Part shown: one piece after another, positions 44,354 through 53,236 of the stretch
How positions within the stretch are numbered: the first letter of the stretch is position 1
Layout of the letters: the number at the start of each line of letters is the position of its first letter
Assembly (NCBI GenBank): GCA_033764335.1
Contig: JANRJC010000042.1
Span: forward strand, 76,612 to 140,611
Source: JAGQVA01 sp033764335
Lineage (GTDB): Bacteria; Bacteroidota; Bacteroidia; J057
Length of the DNA stretch: 64,000 bases
Direction: 5' to 3'
Position numbers and translations under genes: made by a program
Notes under the pieces: generated by a model
What the model was told of the DNA's origin: nothing
The model's database searches: none
What the model saw: only the letters and a program-made list of their open reading frames with translations

Positions 44354-45229
44354 TTATCCTTTTAGTCGGAACTTAATCGTAACCTGTACCGTCTGCCGCT
44401 GTTGCGCTTGGCCGGGTTGCAGGGCACTAAACCGCCATTTTTTAATGGCGTTAATTCCCGCTTCTTTTAGCCCCAGTTTGTTGGTTACTCCCACCAGTTT
44501 TACATAGGAAACCGATCCGTTGGGTTCGATAATAAATTCAAATTTTAATTCGCCTTCTTCCTGAACGTTATACTGGGGTTCCGAAAGCGCAAGTGGAGCA
44601 CGTCCTTCAAGGCCTCCGCCACTGCCGGTACCGAAAGAGTACAAACCGTTAGGATCGAGTACCTTTACATTGGGCGTTCCTGCATTACCGGTACCGTTTT
44701 CTGAGTTACCGTGGTTCGAACCCGACTGGCCGGTATTATTGTTGAAGGTGAGTTCGGGTTTTTCCTGCGAATTGTTATTGGTAGGTGTAGGTTTAGTTTC
44801 GGGTTTAGGTTCTTCCTTTGTGGGAGTTACCGTTTTGGGAGGAGTGGGTTTGGGATCCGGTTGTTTTACCTTGGGCGGTTCGGGTTGTGTAACGGGCGAG
44901 GGCGCCTTGGTCACCACCGGAGGTTTGGGCGTAGGTGCGGGTTCTGCCACTACCGGTTGTTGTACCGGTTTTGCCGTTTGTGGTGGTGCAGGTACAGGAT
45001 CAGGCACTGCGGGTTGAAAGTTATTCACCCGTTTGCTTCCGTTTTTATAATCGCCAAAGTCAATCGCTCCTAATACTTCATATTCCTTTTCGCCTGGAGG
45101 CGGTACACGGTCTCGATACGCTGTCCATATCAAGCTAAGCAGAAGGAGAATGGTAACAATAATAAGCGTAGAAATACCACTTATTACCTCATTTTTCCTT
45201 TCCTCGGCGACTAATTCCGGTGTAATCAT
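44354..45229 (-). CDS. TonB-like energy transducer
   Basis: 291 residues from the ATG at 45229; the frame continues to 45316 but that part is not needed. One membrane span (about 16-38) is followed by a long proline/lysine/threonine-rich periplasmic linker and a TonB C-terminal domain (SEPQYNVQEEGELKFEFIIEPNGSVSYVKLVGV, IKKWRFSALQPG). TonB passes proton-motive force to outer-membrane transporters. No exbB/exbD nearby. It is divergent from a second TonB-like gene 341 bp away. Confidence 0.88.
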   Translation of the reverse strand: MITPELVAEERKNEVISGISTLIIVTILLLLSLIWTAYRDRVPPPGEKEYEVLGAIDFGDYKNGSKRVNNFQPAVPDPVPAPPQTAKPVQQPVVAEPAPTPKPPVVTKAPSPVTQPEPPKVKQPDPKPTPPKTVTPTKEEPKPETKPTPTNNNSQEKPELTFNNNTGQSGSNHGNSENGTGNAGTPNVKVLDPNGLYSFGTGSGGGLEGRAPLALSEPQYNVQEEGELKFEFIIEPNGSVSYVKLVGVTNKLGLKEAGINAIKKWRFSALQPGQAQQRQTVQVTIKFRLKG

Positions 45230-45570
45230 AATTTCAGTGTTGTTTGCCCCGCCTGCATCATACTTTAAAAGACAGGCATTCAGACAAAAGATTGCAAAAA
45301 GTCTCAAATTCCACAAATCAACAGAGTAAGTTGCAAAAATTAGGGGAGATTATAAAGAGTCATACGAAAAATCTTCTTTAAGTGTTAATATTGTCCATTC
45401 ACGAAAACCATTTACACGCCCATTTTCACCGTTGGAGTAGGCTTGAAAACCGTTCATGACAGGCAGAATGCCGTTGAAAGCAAATGATTTAGTTTACACT
45501 TTGAAATTTACTTATTTCAGATTATCAAAATCAAACACCCAATAATCATTCTTTACTTCTGTTTGTTTAT
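45230..45570. other. Divergent intergenic region between two TonB-like genes
   Basis: 341 bp. A/T-rich, without a supported reading frame or RNA gene. TTTACACTTTG near 45490 resembles a -7 box with one extra base but was not counted as a promoter. Nothing else was recognised. Confidence 0.5.
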
Positions 45571-46341
45571 ATGACCACTGAATCGCTGAAGATCCGACAG
45601 TTTATCCGCCAAAAAGAAAAAGAGGAAAAGCGGAAACTTACCTTGCTGATTGCTGAAATTTGTGTATGGATGTTTATGGGGGGGCTTATTGTCGCCCGGG
45701 TAAATGATCTTCGAAAAGAGGGACTAGCCTGGGCCGAACCGGTAACAAATTACGCATACACATTTTTCTACCCCCAAAAAGAAGCGATGGTACGACCGAT
45801 AGACCTTGACTCCCTTCGCAACATTCTGGATACACTGGTAGTTGTCAAAGATGTTGATTCGGAGATTAGTCTTTCCTCCCGTCTTTCTGAAATGCTGGTA
45901 GAAGAAAATACATCCGAGGAAAAAGAGAAGGTGGAGCCTGCAAAAACCAAAAAACCCAAACAACCTTCAAAGAAGAAAAGCCAACCTCAAATTACTCAGA
46001 AGACCGAAACGGTTAAACCTGAGGAAGCGCGTATGTCACTTTTTGGTGCGGAGCTACCGGAGTTTCCGGGTGGAAACGCTGCGCTTAGCCGGTTCCTCGT
46101 CGGAGAGTTGCATTACCCGGATGAGGCCCGCACCGAATCGGTAGAGGGTAAAGTGTTGTTACGTCTCTGGGTTGAAGCCGACGGAAAAGTTACCGATGTT
46201 TCGGTAGTAGAGGGCCTGGGATACGGTTGCGACGAAGAGGCGATACGTATCGGTAAGCGCATGCCTAAATGGAAACCGGGTGAAAGACAAGGCCGCAAAA
46301 CAGCAATGGCTGCATATATCCCGGTAGTATTTGCACTTTGA
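45571..46341 (+). CDS. TonB-like protein, second type
   Basis: 256 residues. A basic N-terminus and one membrane span (about 24-42), a Lys/Pro-rich middle (KPKQPSKKKSQPQ) and a C-terminal TonB domain (LPEFPGGNAALSRFLVGELHYPDEAR, VEGKVLLRLWVEADGKVTDVSVVEGLGYGCDEEAIR, MPKWKPGERQGRK). The PEFPGG...YP.EA pattern is the M56-associated TonB class common in Bacteroidota. It differs clearly from the divergent TonB neighbour and is unlikely to be a duplicate of it. Confidence 0.88.
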   Translation: MTTESLKIRQFIRQKEKEEKRKLTLLIAEICVWMFMGGLIVARVNDLRKEGLAWAEPVTNYAYTFFYPQKEAMVRPIDLDSLRNILDTLVVVKDVDSEISLSSRLSEMLVEENTSEEKEKVEPAKTKKPKQPSKKKSQPQITQKTETVKPEEARMSLFGAELPEFPGGNAALSRFLVGELHYPDEARTESVEGKVLLRLWVEADGKVTDVSVVEGLGYGCDEEAIRIGKRMPKWKPGERQGRKTAMAAYIPVVFAL

Positions 46342-46355
46342 GGAACCCCGGCTAT

Positions 46356-48125
46356 TTAGTGTTTCAGATAAGGCGTGAGTTTCTCTGCTAGTTTTCGGTA
46401 TCCCTCTTTGTTGGGGTGAAGGCCGTCGTAAAAAAGCGATTCATCCAGCTTCCCGTTATCTTTAAGGAATACCTTTCCGGGGTCGGCAAAATGGACACTC
46501 AGTTTACCTGCCTGTTGAGCTAAAGCGAGATTGAATGTACTTATTCGGTTTTCGTCATTTCTTCTCGGATAAGTGCCCAACAGCAAAATCTCCGCCTTCG
46601 GCTGGCGGATTTTAACTGCGTTTACCAATAGTTCCATCCCCGCCAAAATTTCTTCGTCGCTATTGAGGTGCAGATTATTGGTGCCAATATGAATGACCAC
46701 CTGTTGGGTTTCGTATCCGTCAAGTTCTCCGTGATAGATTCGCCAAAGAACATTCTCCACCCTGTCCCAGCCATAACCAAAATTGCGCACGCCCAGCGGT
46801 TCCAGGTATTTATCCCATGAATCAGCACCGTTTCGGCGCGGTCCTACCGGGTTTCCTCCCCAAAAATGAGTAATAGAATTGCCCATATAGACGATACGCG
46901 GAGGATTTTCCCGATTGAGGCGTAAGATTTCCCGATGGCGGCTTTGCCAGTCGTAGTTGTCAGGTTCGCGGTACTGGGTGACAGGACGGGTGGTAGAAAA
47001 GTTGCCAACAGGTTCATGGAGAATCATACGCAGGGATTTTTCATACCCGCGGGCGTGTTCGAGCATACCGAGGTCTGTAGGGTGGGTTCCGTCAACAGTT
47101 CCGTCCATGCTCAGTCCCAGTTCTTCTTTGGTGAGCAGGAAAATATTTTTTATCCCTTCCGATTTAAGTTGGCTGAAAGCCTTTCGGAGCGAGGCATTGG
47201 CGGCCTGGTAGGCTTCCCGCCGGGAAAGAACCAGTGCTTCTTCGGTATAACCGGCGTGTTCGGTCAGGAGAATGGGCACGCCGGGGCGTTTTTGCTGAAG
47301 CGTATGGACAGAGACAATGATCCGATTGCGGAGTTCTTCATCCGAAAAACGGCTGGGAACCATATTCGGCAGACAGTCGAGAACAAATACCTTTGCATCA
47401 ATTTCTGCAATCATTTCGATGATTTCGGGTTCGAGACGGCCATTGCCGGAGAAACCCAGATTGATCAGCGGGCGATCCATATTGCGGCTGAGGATGGCTG
47501 TCCAAGCCATACCCGGGCGCGAAGCGCAGCCTCCCTGGGCGATCGAAGTGCCGTAAATTACGATAGGCTTGTCGGGTCGAAGAGCTAGCGGTGTAAAAAT
47601 GGTCGTGTCGGGCGTGCCGATTTCGAGCCATTCTACTGAATTGTAGAGCGGAAGGTAGAGTCTGTATTCGCGGCCACGTTTATGAAAACTGTCATTGGGG
47701 CGTAGCCCGTCAAATACATAAGAGATCGTATCGCCAAAGGAATATTTCCCGTGGCACCAAAGCTCTTTTCCCTCTGCGTCAATGGCGTACATATCCACTC
47801 CGCTTACGCCGGTAGCAGGCATGTGCGGCATCTGGAGGTTGGGTCCGGTGGTATAACGCACCCGGATATCGGGCGAATTGGAAAAAAACCGAATCATCAA
47901 CCCGGCAGAATGGCGGGAAAGGTTCCAGACTTCGGATCTGACGGTTTTTTCTGCCCGAGCCGGAAGGCGGTCATAAGTTTTGGCAACTTCGCCGGGCCAG
48001 GCCTGGCCTTCGACTACAGGGAAAGAAGCCGTGGCTGGATTCCACCAGCGGAAACCACTAGTCTGAGCAGAAACACACAGAGAGAGGAAAACCAGGATCG
48101 GAAAAATAACAGCACGAGGGTTCAT
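46356..48125 (-). CDS. Secreted double SGNH/GDSL hydrolase
   Basis: 589 residues; signal peptide 1-20. Two SGNH hydrolase units: the first (about 185-380) has GTSIAQG, GFSGNG and DGTHPTDLG; the second (about 400-589) has GNSITHFWGG, GTNNLH and DGLHPNKEGY, so both keep the Ser, Asn and Asp-x-x-His positions. A beta-rich N-terminal domain (about 30-170) precedes them. Likely esterases removing acetyl groups from polysaccharides; the substrate is not known. The ATG overlaps the stop of the upstream ATPase gene (ATGA). Confidence 0.87.
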   Translation of the reverse strand: MNPRAVIFPILVFLSLCVSAQTSGFRWWNPATASFPVVEGQAWPGEVAKTYDRLPARAEKTVRSEVWNLSRHSAGLMIRFFSNSPDIRVRYTTGPNLQMPHMPATGVSGVDMYAIDAEGKELWCHGKYSFGDTISYVFDGLRPNDSFHKRGREYRLYLPLYNSVEWLEIGTPDTTIFTPLALRPDKPIVIYGTSIAQGGCASRPGMAWTAILSRNMDRPLINLGFSGNGRLEPEIIEMIAEIDAKVFVLDCLPNMVPSRFSDEELRNRIIVSVHTLQQKRPGVPILLTEHAGYTEEALVLSRREAYQAANASLRKAFSQLKSEGIKNIFLLTKEELGLSMDGTVDGTHPTDLGMLEHARGYEKSLRMILHEPVGNFSTTRPVTQYREPDNYDWQSRHREILRLNRENPPRIVYMGNSITHFWGGNPVGPRRNGADSWDKYLEPLGVRNFGYGWDRVENVLWRIYHGELDGYETQQVVIHIGTNNLHLNSDEEILAGMELLVNAVKIRQPKAEILLLGTYPRRNDENRISTFNLALAQQAGKLSVHFADPGKVFLKDNGKLDESLFYDGLHPNKEGYRKLAEKLTPYLKH

Positions 48126-49348
48126 CGGAAAAGGAATTGGGTGGAGTCGAGACAGGAAAGATCGAAAAAAGGATATGTTTCGGTAAACTTATTATATTTT
48201 TTCGGGTCAAAACTTTTTTCCAGCCATTTGATTTCGATGGCTTTTCCTTCTCCAAATTGCTCTTCCACCACAAAATCCACTTCTTTCTGATCGGTAGTTC
48301 GCCAGAAACGAATCTGGTCGGGATCGTATTTTTGTTTCAGGCGGAGGAAAAAATAATTTTCCAGCAACTGGCCTTTATCACTTCTCAGTTCAGGCCCATC
48401 AAAACGATTTAACAGGATATTCCTCATACCCAAGTCATTAAAATACAACTTAGGCATTTTGGTGAGTTCTTTGCGCAGGTTGCGGAAAAAAGGTTTTACC
48501 CGATGAATATGGTAACATTTTTCAAGAGTATAGAGATAATAATCTATGGTACCATGATCAATCTGAACGGTAGAGGCAAGTTCGTTTTTATTGATAAGCT
48601 CCCCTGTCTGGTCGGCCAGAAGCTGGAAAAGGAGGAAAAACCGGTTTTCCATTTTTATATCTGCCTCGTAAATGTCGCGTTTCACATAGGCATTTTTGAG
48701 TTCTTCCAGCAGAAACTTTTTTTCGTTAAAGTCTTTTTCCAGAGCTACGGCAGGATAACCGCCAAAAGTGAGGTATTCGAAGAAAAACTTTCGGATTGTG
48801 TTCTGTTGGGGTGAGATATAATCAGGTTTCTCTCGGAGGGCACTAATTTCAGCCATCAGATCAGGTCGGTCGTGAAACTCAATATATTCTTCGAGAGAAA
48901 GAGAAGAAAGATTAAAAATCCGTTTTCGCCCTGCAAGAGAATCCGTGAAGTTTCGATCTATATAGAAAGCACTGCTGCCAGTGGCGATAATTTTTACATT
49001 GCCTTCGTACTGGTCATAGATATATTTGAGAAAATGCGTGGGGTCTTGGGCATACTGCACTTCGTCAATAAGGAGGAAGATGGGCTGTTCCAGCGTTTGC
49101 TGCATGGATAGCGGAGGTGTAACGGGGATATGGTCAAATATTTTCACGGGATGGCTATTAACACTATCAAGGATTCTGTGATCTTCAAATGTGAGATACC
49201 AGACCTGATTACTTTCCTGACTGAGTTTTTGAAACAACCATTTTAGCACAGAAGTTTTTCCCACCTGGCGAGCACCCGTTATGATCGTATGGCGCTTGTC
49301 AGGTATATGCTTGATAATCTGTGAGTTAATGTGCCGTTGCCGTATCAT
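48122..49348 (-). CDS. AAA ATPase with DUF4143 domain
   Basis: 408 residues. An AAA_14-type ATPase at the N-terminus has Walker A GARQVGKTS (about 24-32), Walker B FLLIDEVQ and sensor IIATGSSAF. The DUF4143 C-terminal part has the usual YLTFGGYPAV and a nuclease-like ending (FWRTTDQKEVDFVVEE, AIEIKW) that resembles PD-(D/E)XK. Cellular role unknown. It overlaps the SGNH gene by 4 bp, which is odd given their unrelated functions. Two palindromes stand directly before its start. Confidence 0.88.
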   Translation of the reverse strand: MIRQRHINSQIIKHIPDKRHTIITGARQVGKTSVLKWLFQKLSQESNQVWYLTFEDHRILDSVNSHPVKIFDHIPVTPPLSMQQTLEQPIFLLIDEVQYAQDPTHFLKYIYDQYEGNVKIIATGSSAFYIDRNFTDSLAGRKRIFNLSSLSLEEYIEFHDRPDLMAEISALREKPDYISPQQNTIRKFFFEYLTFGGYPAVALEKDFNEKKFLLEELKNAYVKRDIYEADIKMENRFFLLFQLLADQTGELINKNELASTVQIDHGTIDYYLYTLEKCYHIHRVKPFFRNLRKELTKMPKLYFNDLGMRNILLNRFDGPELRSDKGQLLENYFFLRLKQKYDPDQIRFWRTTDQKEVDFVVEEQFGEGKAIEIKWLEKSFDPKKYNKFTETYPFFDLSCLDSTQFLFR

Positions 49349-49350
49349 TG

Positions 49351-49381
49351 GATATTTTGGGATTTGTAATCCAAAAATATC
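49351..49381. repeat. 31-nt palindrome, copy 1
   Basis: Arms GATATTTT and AAAATATC, then a G/A mismatch, GGATT, a TGT loop and AATCC. It ends 3 bp before the ATPase start codon. Together with copy 2 it forms a tandem pair with the same build. Confidence 0.8.
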
Positions 49382-49382
49382 A

Positions 49383-49413
49383 GATAATTTGGGATTTGCA
49401 ATCTAAAATTATC
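49383..49413. repeat. 31-nt palindrome, copy 2
   Basis: Arms GATAATTT and AAATTATC, the same G/A mismatch position, GGATT, loop TGC and AATCT. Separated from copy 1 by one base. The conserved mismatch suggests a REP-like element or a dimeric operator. Confidence 0.8.
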
Positions 49414-49495
49414 TAAATCGGTAAAAGAGTTGGCTTATTGTTCAACCTTAATGAAAAACATCGCTCTTTAGGAAAAATAACCTAACTCCTATGCT

Positions 49496-50176
49496 ATGAA
49501 TGATCAACAAACTCAATTAGTAACCACGGCAAGGATTGCGGGGATATGGTATTTGATGATGGCCGTTACGGGAATTTTGGGGTTTATGGTGTTTCACCCA
49601 CAGATTTATGTTTCCGATGATCCGGTGAAAACGCTTACAAACTTAACCAATCAGGAATCCCTGGCAAGAATACGACTACTATTTGAACTGGGCATTATTG
49701 TCTCACAGTCGCTTACCGCAGTATGGTTTTATAAACTGTTTAGAAATACAAATGAGTGGGCAGCCTGGACCATGGGGATTTGGGGAATGATAAATGCGGC
49801 AGCAATTATGATTAGCGCAATTTCAATGGGTAGCGCGATTGAGATCGCAAACTCCTCTGCTCAGACTTATGAGGACAAAGTTATCTTGATCCAGCTTTTG
49901 GGACAATTAATCACAAACGCCTGGGGAGTTGGAAGCCTTTTCTTTGGGCTTTGGCTTATCCCGATGGGGTATATTGTAATCAGTTCGAAGAGAATGCCTC
50001 TCTGGTTAGGGCGAACCCTGATCATTGGCGGGGCGGGATACCTCCTTAGTACTTTTATCAAATACGCAGGGGTTGATTATCCTTTGCTGGAGGTTTTGGT
50101 TATTCCCGCAACCATCGGAGAATTCTGGATGATAGGGTATCTGTTGATATACGGAATACGACCGGAGAAGGAATAA
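49496..50176 (+). CDS. DUF4386 family membrane protein
   Basis: 226 residues with about six hydrophobic helices. ARIAGIWYLMMAVTGILGF, WAAWTMGIWGMINAAAIMISA and LIPMGYIVISSKRMPLWLGRTLIIGGAGYL follow the DUF4386 pattern. Function unknown. It is separated from the next gene by one base, so they are translated as a unit. Confidence 0.78.
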   Translation: MNDQQTQLVTTARIAGIWYLMMAVTGILGFMVFHPQIYVSDDPVKTLTNLTNQESLARIRLLFELGIIVSQSLTAVWFYKLFRNTNEWAAWTMGIWGMINAAAIMISAISMGSAIEIANSSAQTYEDKVILIQLLGQLITNAWGVGSLFFGLWLIPMGYIVISSKRMPLWLGRTLIIGGAGYLLSTFIKYAGVDYPLLEVLVIPATIGEFWMIGYLLIYGIRPEKE

Positions 50177-50177
50177 C

Positions 50178-51227
50178 ATGGGAAAATCGCCTAAAAAACC
50201 GCATACCTCACTCGTGCTGCACGAAGTTACTAATCAGAAAAAACGTTCTGTTTGGTGGAAGCGTATGGCTCCCGTTATTATGCTGTTTTTCCTCGCGCCC
50301 TTATTTGGCGAGTACTTACTTGGTAATCTGAAGTTTTCAGAGCTTATGAATCTGCCTTTTTTAGCCCTGCTATACGGAACAGGGGCGATTCTTATCCGTG
50401 AGGTGACTCGCAAAGCAGGTCTAGGGTATGCGTCAATGCTCATACTGGGAGTTGCTTATGCATTAATTGAGGAGGGATTAGTAGATCAAATGCTCTTCAA
50501 CCCGACTTATTTTACAGGCCAGGAAAAGTTGATGAATACGATCATTCCTGTACTTGGCGTGGATGTATGGCTTAGCCTGATCGTGGTAGCTATGCACGCT
50601 ATATGGAGTACCTGTCTGCCGATCATCCTGGTTGAGGCCATCTTCTATAAGCGAGGCATAAAACCCTGGTTGGGTAGCAGCGGGCTTGCGATGACTGTTT
50701 TGATATTCGCTTTTGGGGCGTTGTGGCTTACACACGTAATTTACTTAGAATCTGGCTTCCTGGCTTCTTCCGCCCAGTTGATTGGGACAGGGATTGTCGT
50801 AGTAGCCATCATAGCAGCCACATTGATGCGTAAGCCACGCGCTGTGTTGTTGTTACCAGGCTTTGTACCAAACCCATGGATTTTGGGAGGCGTTGCCTTT
50901 GCCGCTTCAAGTCTGTATATGCTGACAGAATATCTTCCTGGCTGGACAAAGGTTGGCGCTTGCCTGCTGATTTCTTCTCTATTCTTTACCCTTGTATTTC
51001 GATGGTCTCACCGAGGCACCTGGAGCAATTTACATACCCTTGCGCTTGCAGGAGGAGGGTTATTAACATATGCATGGCTAGGTGCAGTCATGGAACCAGA
51101 GACGGGCCCAAAAGCTACTATTGATCATATCGGCACCATTGTTTTCATAGGAGGTGCGGTATGGCTTTTTATTACCGCAGTGAAAAACTACCAAAATTTA
51201 TTGTCGGACAAGCCGGTATATACTTGA
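50178..51227 (+). CDS. Polytopic membrane protein, unknown
   Basis: 349 residues, about ten hydrophobic segments. The N-terminal 35 residues are charged and cytoplasmic. A segment near residue 95 (YALIEEGLVDQMLFNP) carries a paired Glu like that of membrane proteases but lacks further support. No family recognised with confidence. Partner of the preceding DUF4386 gene by position; a terminator follows. Confidence 0.7.
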   Translation: MGKSPKKPHTSLVLHEVTNQKKRSVWWKRMAPVIMLFFLAPLFGEYLLGNLKFSELMNLPFLALLYGTGAILIREVTRKAGLGYASMLILGVAYALIEEGLVDQMLFNPTYFTGQEKLMNTIIPVLGVDVWLSLIVVAMHAIWSTCLPIILVEAIFYKRGIKPWLGSSGLAMTVLIFAFGALWLTHVIYLESGFLASSAQLIGTGIVVVAIIAATLMRKPRAVLLLPGFVPNPWILGGVAFAASSLYMLTEYLPGWTKVGACLLISSLFFTLVFRWSHRGTWSNLHTLALAGGGLLTYAWLGAVMEPETGPKATIDHIGTIVFIGGAVWLFITAVKNYQNLLSDKPVYT

Positions 51228-51263
51228 CTAGACGAATGCAGTCTCTACCTATTACCCCCCCAC

Positions 51264-51299
51264 AAAAAAATCCCCGGTAAAACTTTACCAGGGATTTTT
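51264..51299. terminator. Bidirectional intrinsic terminator
   Basis: ATCCC (51270-51274) pairs with GGGAT (51291-51295), then a C/A mismatch, then GGTAAA (51276-51281) pairs with TTTACC (51284-51289), loop AC. A run of A before and of T after. Serves the membrane-protein gene (+) and the tRNA (-). Confidence 0.9.
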
Positions 51300-51300
51300 G

Positions 51301-51374
51301 TGGAGCATAGCGGAGTCGAACCGCTGACCTTTTGACTGCCAGTCAAACGCTCTAGCCAACTGAGCTAATGCCCC
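51301..51374 (-). tRNA. tRNA-Ala (anticodon GGC)
   Basis: 74 nt on the minus strand. Acceptor stem GGGGCAT/ATGCTCC contains the G3:U70 wobble pair that identifies tRNA-Ala. D arm TAGCTCAGTTGGCTAGAGC, anticodon stem TTTGA/TCAAA with loop CTGGCAG (anticodon GGC, reads GCC), T arm with GGTTCGACTCC. The discriminator is A; CCA is not encoded. It stands 47 bp beyond the DUF58 unit on the same strand and ends in its own terminator. Confidence 0.97.
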
Positions 51375-51421
51375 TACTGAAAGTACAAATGTAGAATAAT
51401 AATTTTTAACCTCCAACAACT

Positions 51422-52354
51422 CTATGCGGTTACTTCTTTCATTTTACGTTTCTTTCGCTCATAAGCATAACCGAGTACGTTGCGAATTTCGGTAATCATC
51501 TTCATGATGTCGGTTTTTTCGATCACAACGCCCGCATAGATGACTTGGTCACCGACCATAGCGGTCTGTATCAGGGTTTTTTGTTGTTCCATGGAAAACC
51601 CGGGAATCCGGGCGATGTCTTCCCGAAGTTCGGTTGTGGTTTTGGTAAGTAAGGCGTAGGTGTCTTTAGGGTCGAGGTATTTTTTCCAGAGGTGGTTTAG
51701 TTCGTCGAGGACTTTGGCCTGATCCTGCATTTGTTCGAGGCGGCGGAGTTGGCGTTTTACACCTCCCCATTCCTGCTTAATCTGCCTTAACGTCAGGTAG
51801 TTACGTATAGGTTTTCGCAGTAGAAATGCAGTGATTAAAAGAAAAGAGAGCACACCGAGTATAATGCCAAAGATAAAAATATAGTTAGGGGGATCTTGTA
51901 ACAGGAGAATACCCTCCTGGCTTTTATAGCGAAGTTCATCAGTCACTTCAGCGATTCTTTCCACGAGGCGCAGGGTATCGCTGAGGATATACTCCTTTAT
52001 GGAATCGGTATTGGAAACCCATATAAACGGCAACTGCACCGATTGCCGGGGATAAAGCTCAAAACTGCGCAGGCTATAATTGACCACATCCCAGGACACA
52101 CCGCTTACCGTGCGGGTAGGTTCTGCTTCGGCGGTTATTAGTTCAAAAGGCGTAAATAATTTAGGATCACGAGGAAAAACCACGACGGTATTCTCCGGAT
52201 GTTCAATGGCCATTCTCAGTAGGACCGGTCGCCCAATAGCGAGAGTATCTTCGGCAAATTCCAGGTTGGCGCGGATCGTCTGCCCGTTTCCCGAAGTAGG
52301 AAACAGGTATAAAAACATAGCAAAGGCGAGAGCTAGACCGGGCAGTTTTTTCAT
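51422..52354 (-). CDS. BatD-like secreted/membrane protein of DUF58 unit
   Basis: 310 residues; signal peptide about 1-24, a beta-rich periplasmic part (about 25-150) and one membrane span (about 160-180) followed by a helical cytoplasmic domain. Overlaps the DUF58 gene by 4 bp. In Bacteroidota such genes follow DUF58 in MoxR/Bat operons; the role is unknown and family assignment is tentative. No MoxR ATPase or VWA genes follow here, so the operon is short. Confidence 0.6.
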   Translation of the reverse strand: MKKLPGLALAFAMFLYLFPTSGNGQTIRANLEFAEDTLAIGRPVLLRMAIEHPENTVVVFPRDPKLFTPFELITAEAEPTRTVSGVSWDVVNYSLRSFELYPRQSVQLPFIWVSNTDSIKEYILSDTLRLVERIAEVTDELRYKSQEGILLLQDPPNYIFIFGIILGVLSFLLITAFLLRKPIRNYLTLRQIKQEWGGVKRQLRRLEQMQDQAKVLDELNHLWKKYLDPKDTYALLTKTTTELREDIARIPGFSMEQQKTLIQTAMVGDQVIYAGVVIEKTDIMKMITEIRNVLGYAYERKKRKMKEVTA

Positions 52355-53223
52355 ATTTTTTTGCGGTTTCGCTGCCGGAAAAATTTCTCCAGTACCGGAA
52401 TGTAATCCTGCTTGGTATTGATGGGTATATAACCGATTTTATTGCGCTTGCAGATGTCCTGAAGGTGATGATCAATCCGGCTGAAACTTTCATTAAGTTG
52501 TTTGCGGTAGCCTACATCACCTGCATTGAGCCATCGCTGGCGATTGGTCTCAATATCAATAACCGGTATGGTACCAGTACCCATGTGAAAAACCTCATTG
52601 GGGTGGAAAAGGCGAATGAGGATCACCTCATGTTTCTGGCTGACCTGAGTGAGGGATCTTTCGTAATTTTCGTCGAGGAAGTCAGAGATAATAATCAGAA
52701 TGCTGCGCCTCCGCAGGGTATGTTTGACAAAGTCGAGGGCAAAGTTGATATCGGTTTGCTCACTTTTATTTTCGTGAGTGAGGACTCCTCTTACGATTTT
52801 GAGGATATGTTTGCGGCCTTTATTAGGTTTATAATATTTTTCCAGCCGGTCGGAAAAGGTTGCCAGTCCGATTTTGTCGTTGTTTTTCAATGCAGAAAAA
52901 GAGAGGATGGAAGCGATTTCCATTCCTATCAGTCGTTTGTTTTCTTCTGCCGGGCCAAAGTCGCCGGAACCACTGACATCGAAGAGAACGAAGAGGGTTT
53001 GTTCTCTTTCTTCCCGGAATTGTTTGATATAAACCTGCCCGGTTTTGGCCGTTACGTTCCAGTCAATGGTGCGGATGTCATCGCCATATTGATACGGTCG
53101 TACCTCATCAAACTCCAGTCCCTGCCCCTTAAAAGCCGACTGGTATTCTCCCGCAAAGGTATTGTCCACCATTTTGCGGATTTTGATTTCCAGACGTCGG
53201 ACTTTTCGGAGGATCTCTTTCAT
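52351..53223 (-). CDS. DUF58 domain protein
   Basis: 290 residues. GQGLEFDEVRPYQYGDDIRTIDWNVTAKTGQVYIKQF is the DUF58 signature; LFVLFDVSGSGDFG resembles a VWA-type metal site. These proteins are linked to MoxR AAA ATPases and possibly to surface-protein maturation. The gene lies 13 bp after thyA and overlaps the BatD-like gene, so all three may be one transcript. Confidence 0.9.
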   Translation of the reverse strand: MKEILRKVRRLEIKIRKMVDNTFAGEYQSAFKGQGLEFDEVRPYQYGDDIRTIDWNVTAKTGQVYIKQFREEREQTLFVLFDVSGSGDFGPAEENKRLIGMEIASILSFSALKNNDKIGLATFSDRLEKYYKPNKGRKHILKIVRGVLTHENKSEQTDINFALDFVKHTLRRRSILIIISDFLDENYERSLTQVSQKHEVILIRLFHPNEVFHMGTGTIPVIDIETNRQRWLNAGDVGYRKQLNESFSRIDHHLQDICKRNKIGYIPINTKQDYIPVLEKFFRQRNRKKI

Positions 53224-53236
53224 TACGTAATTTTCA

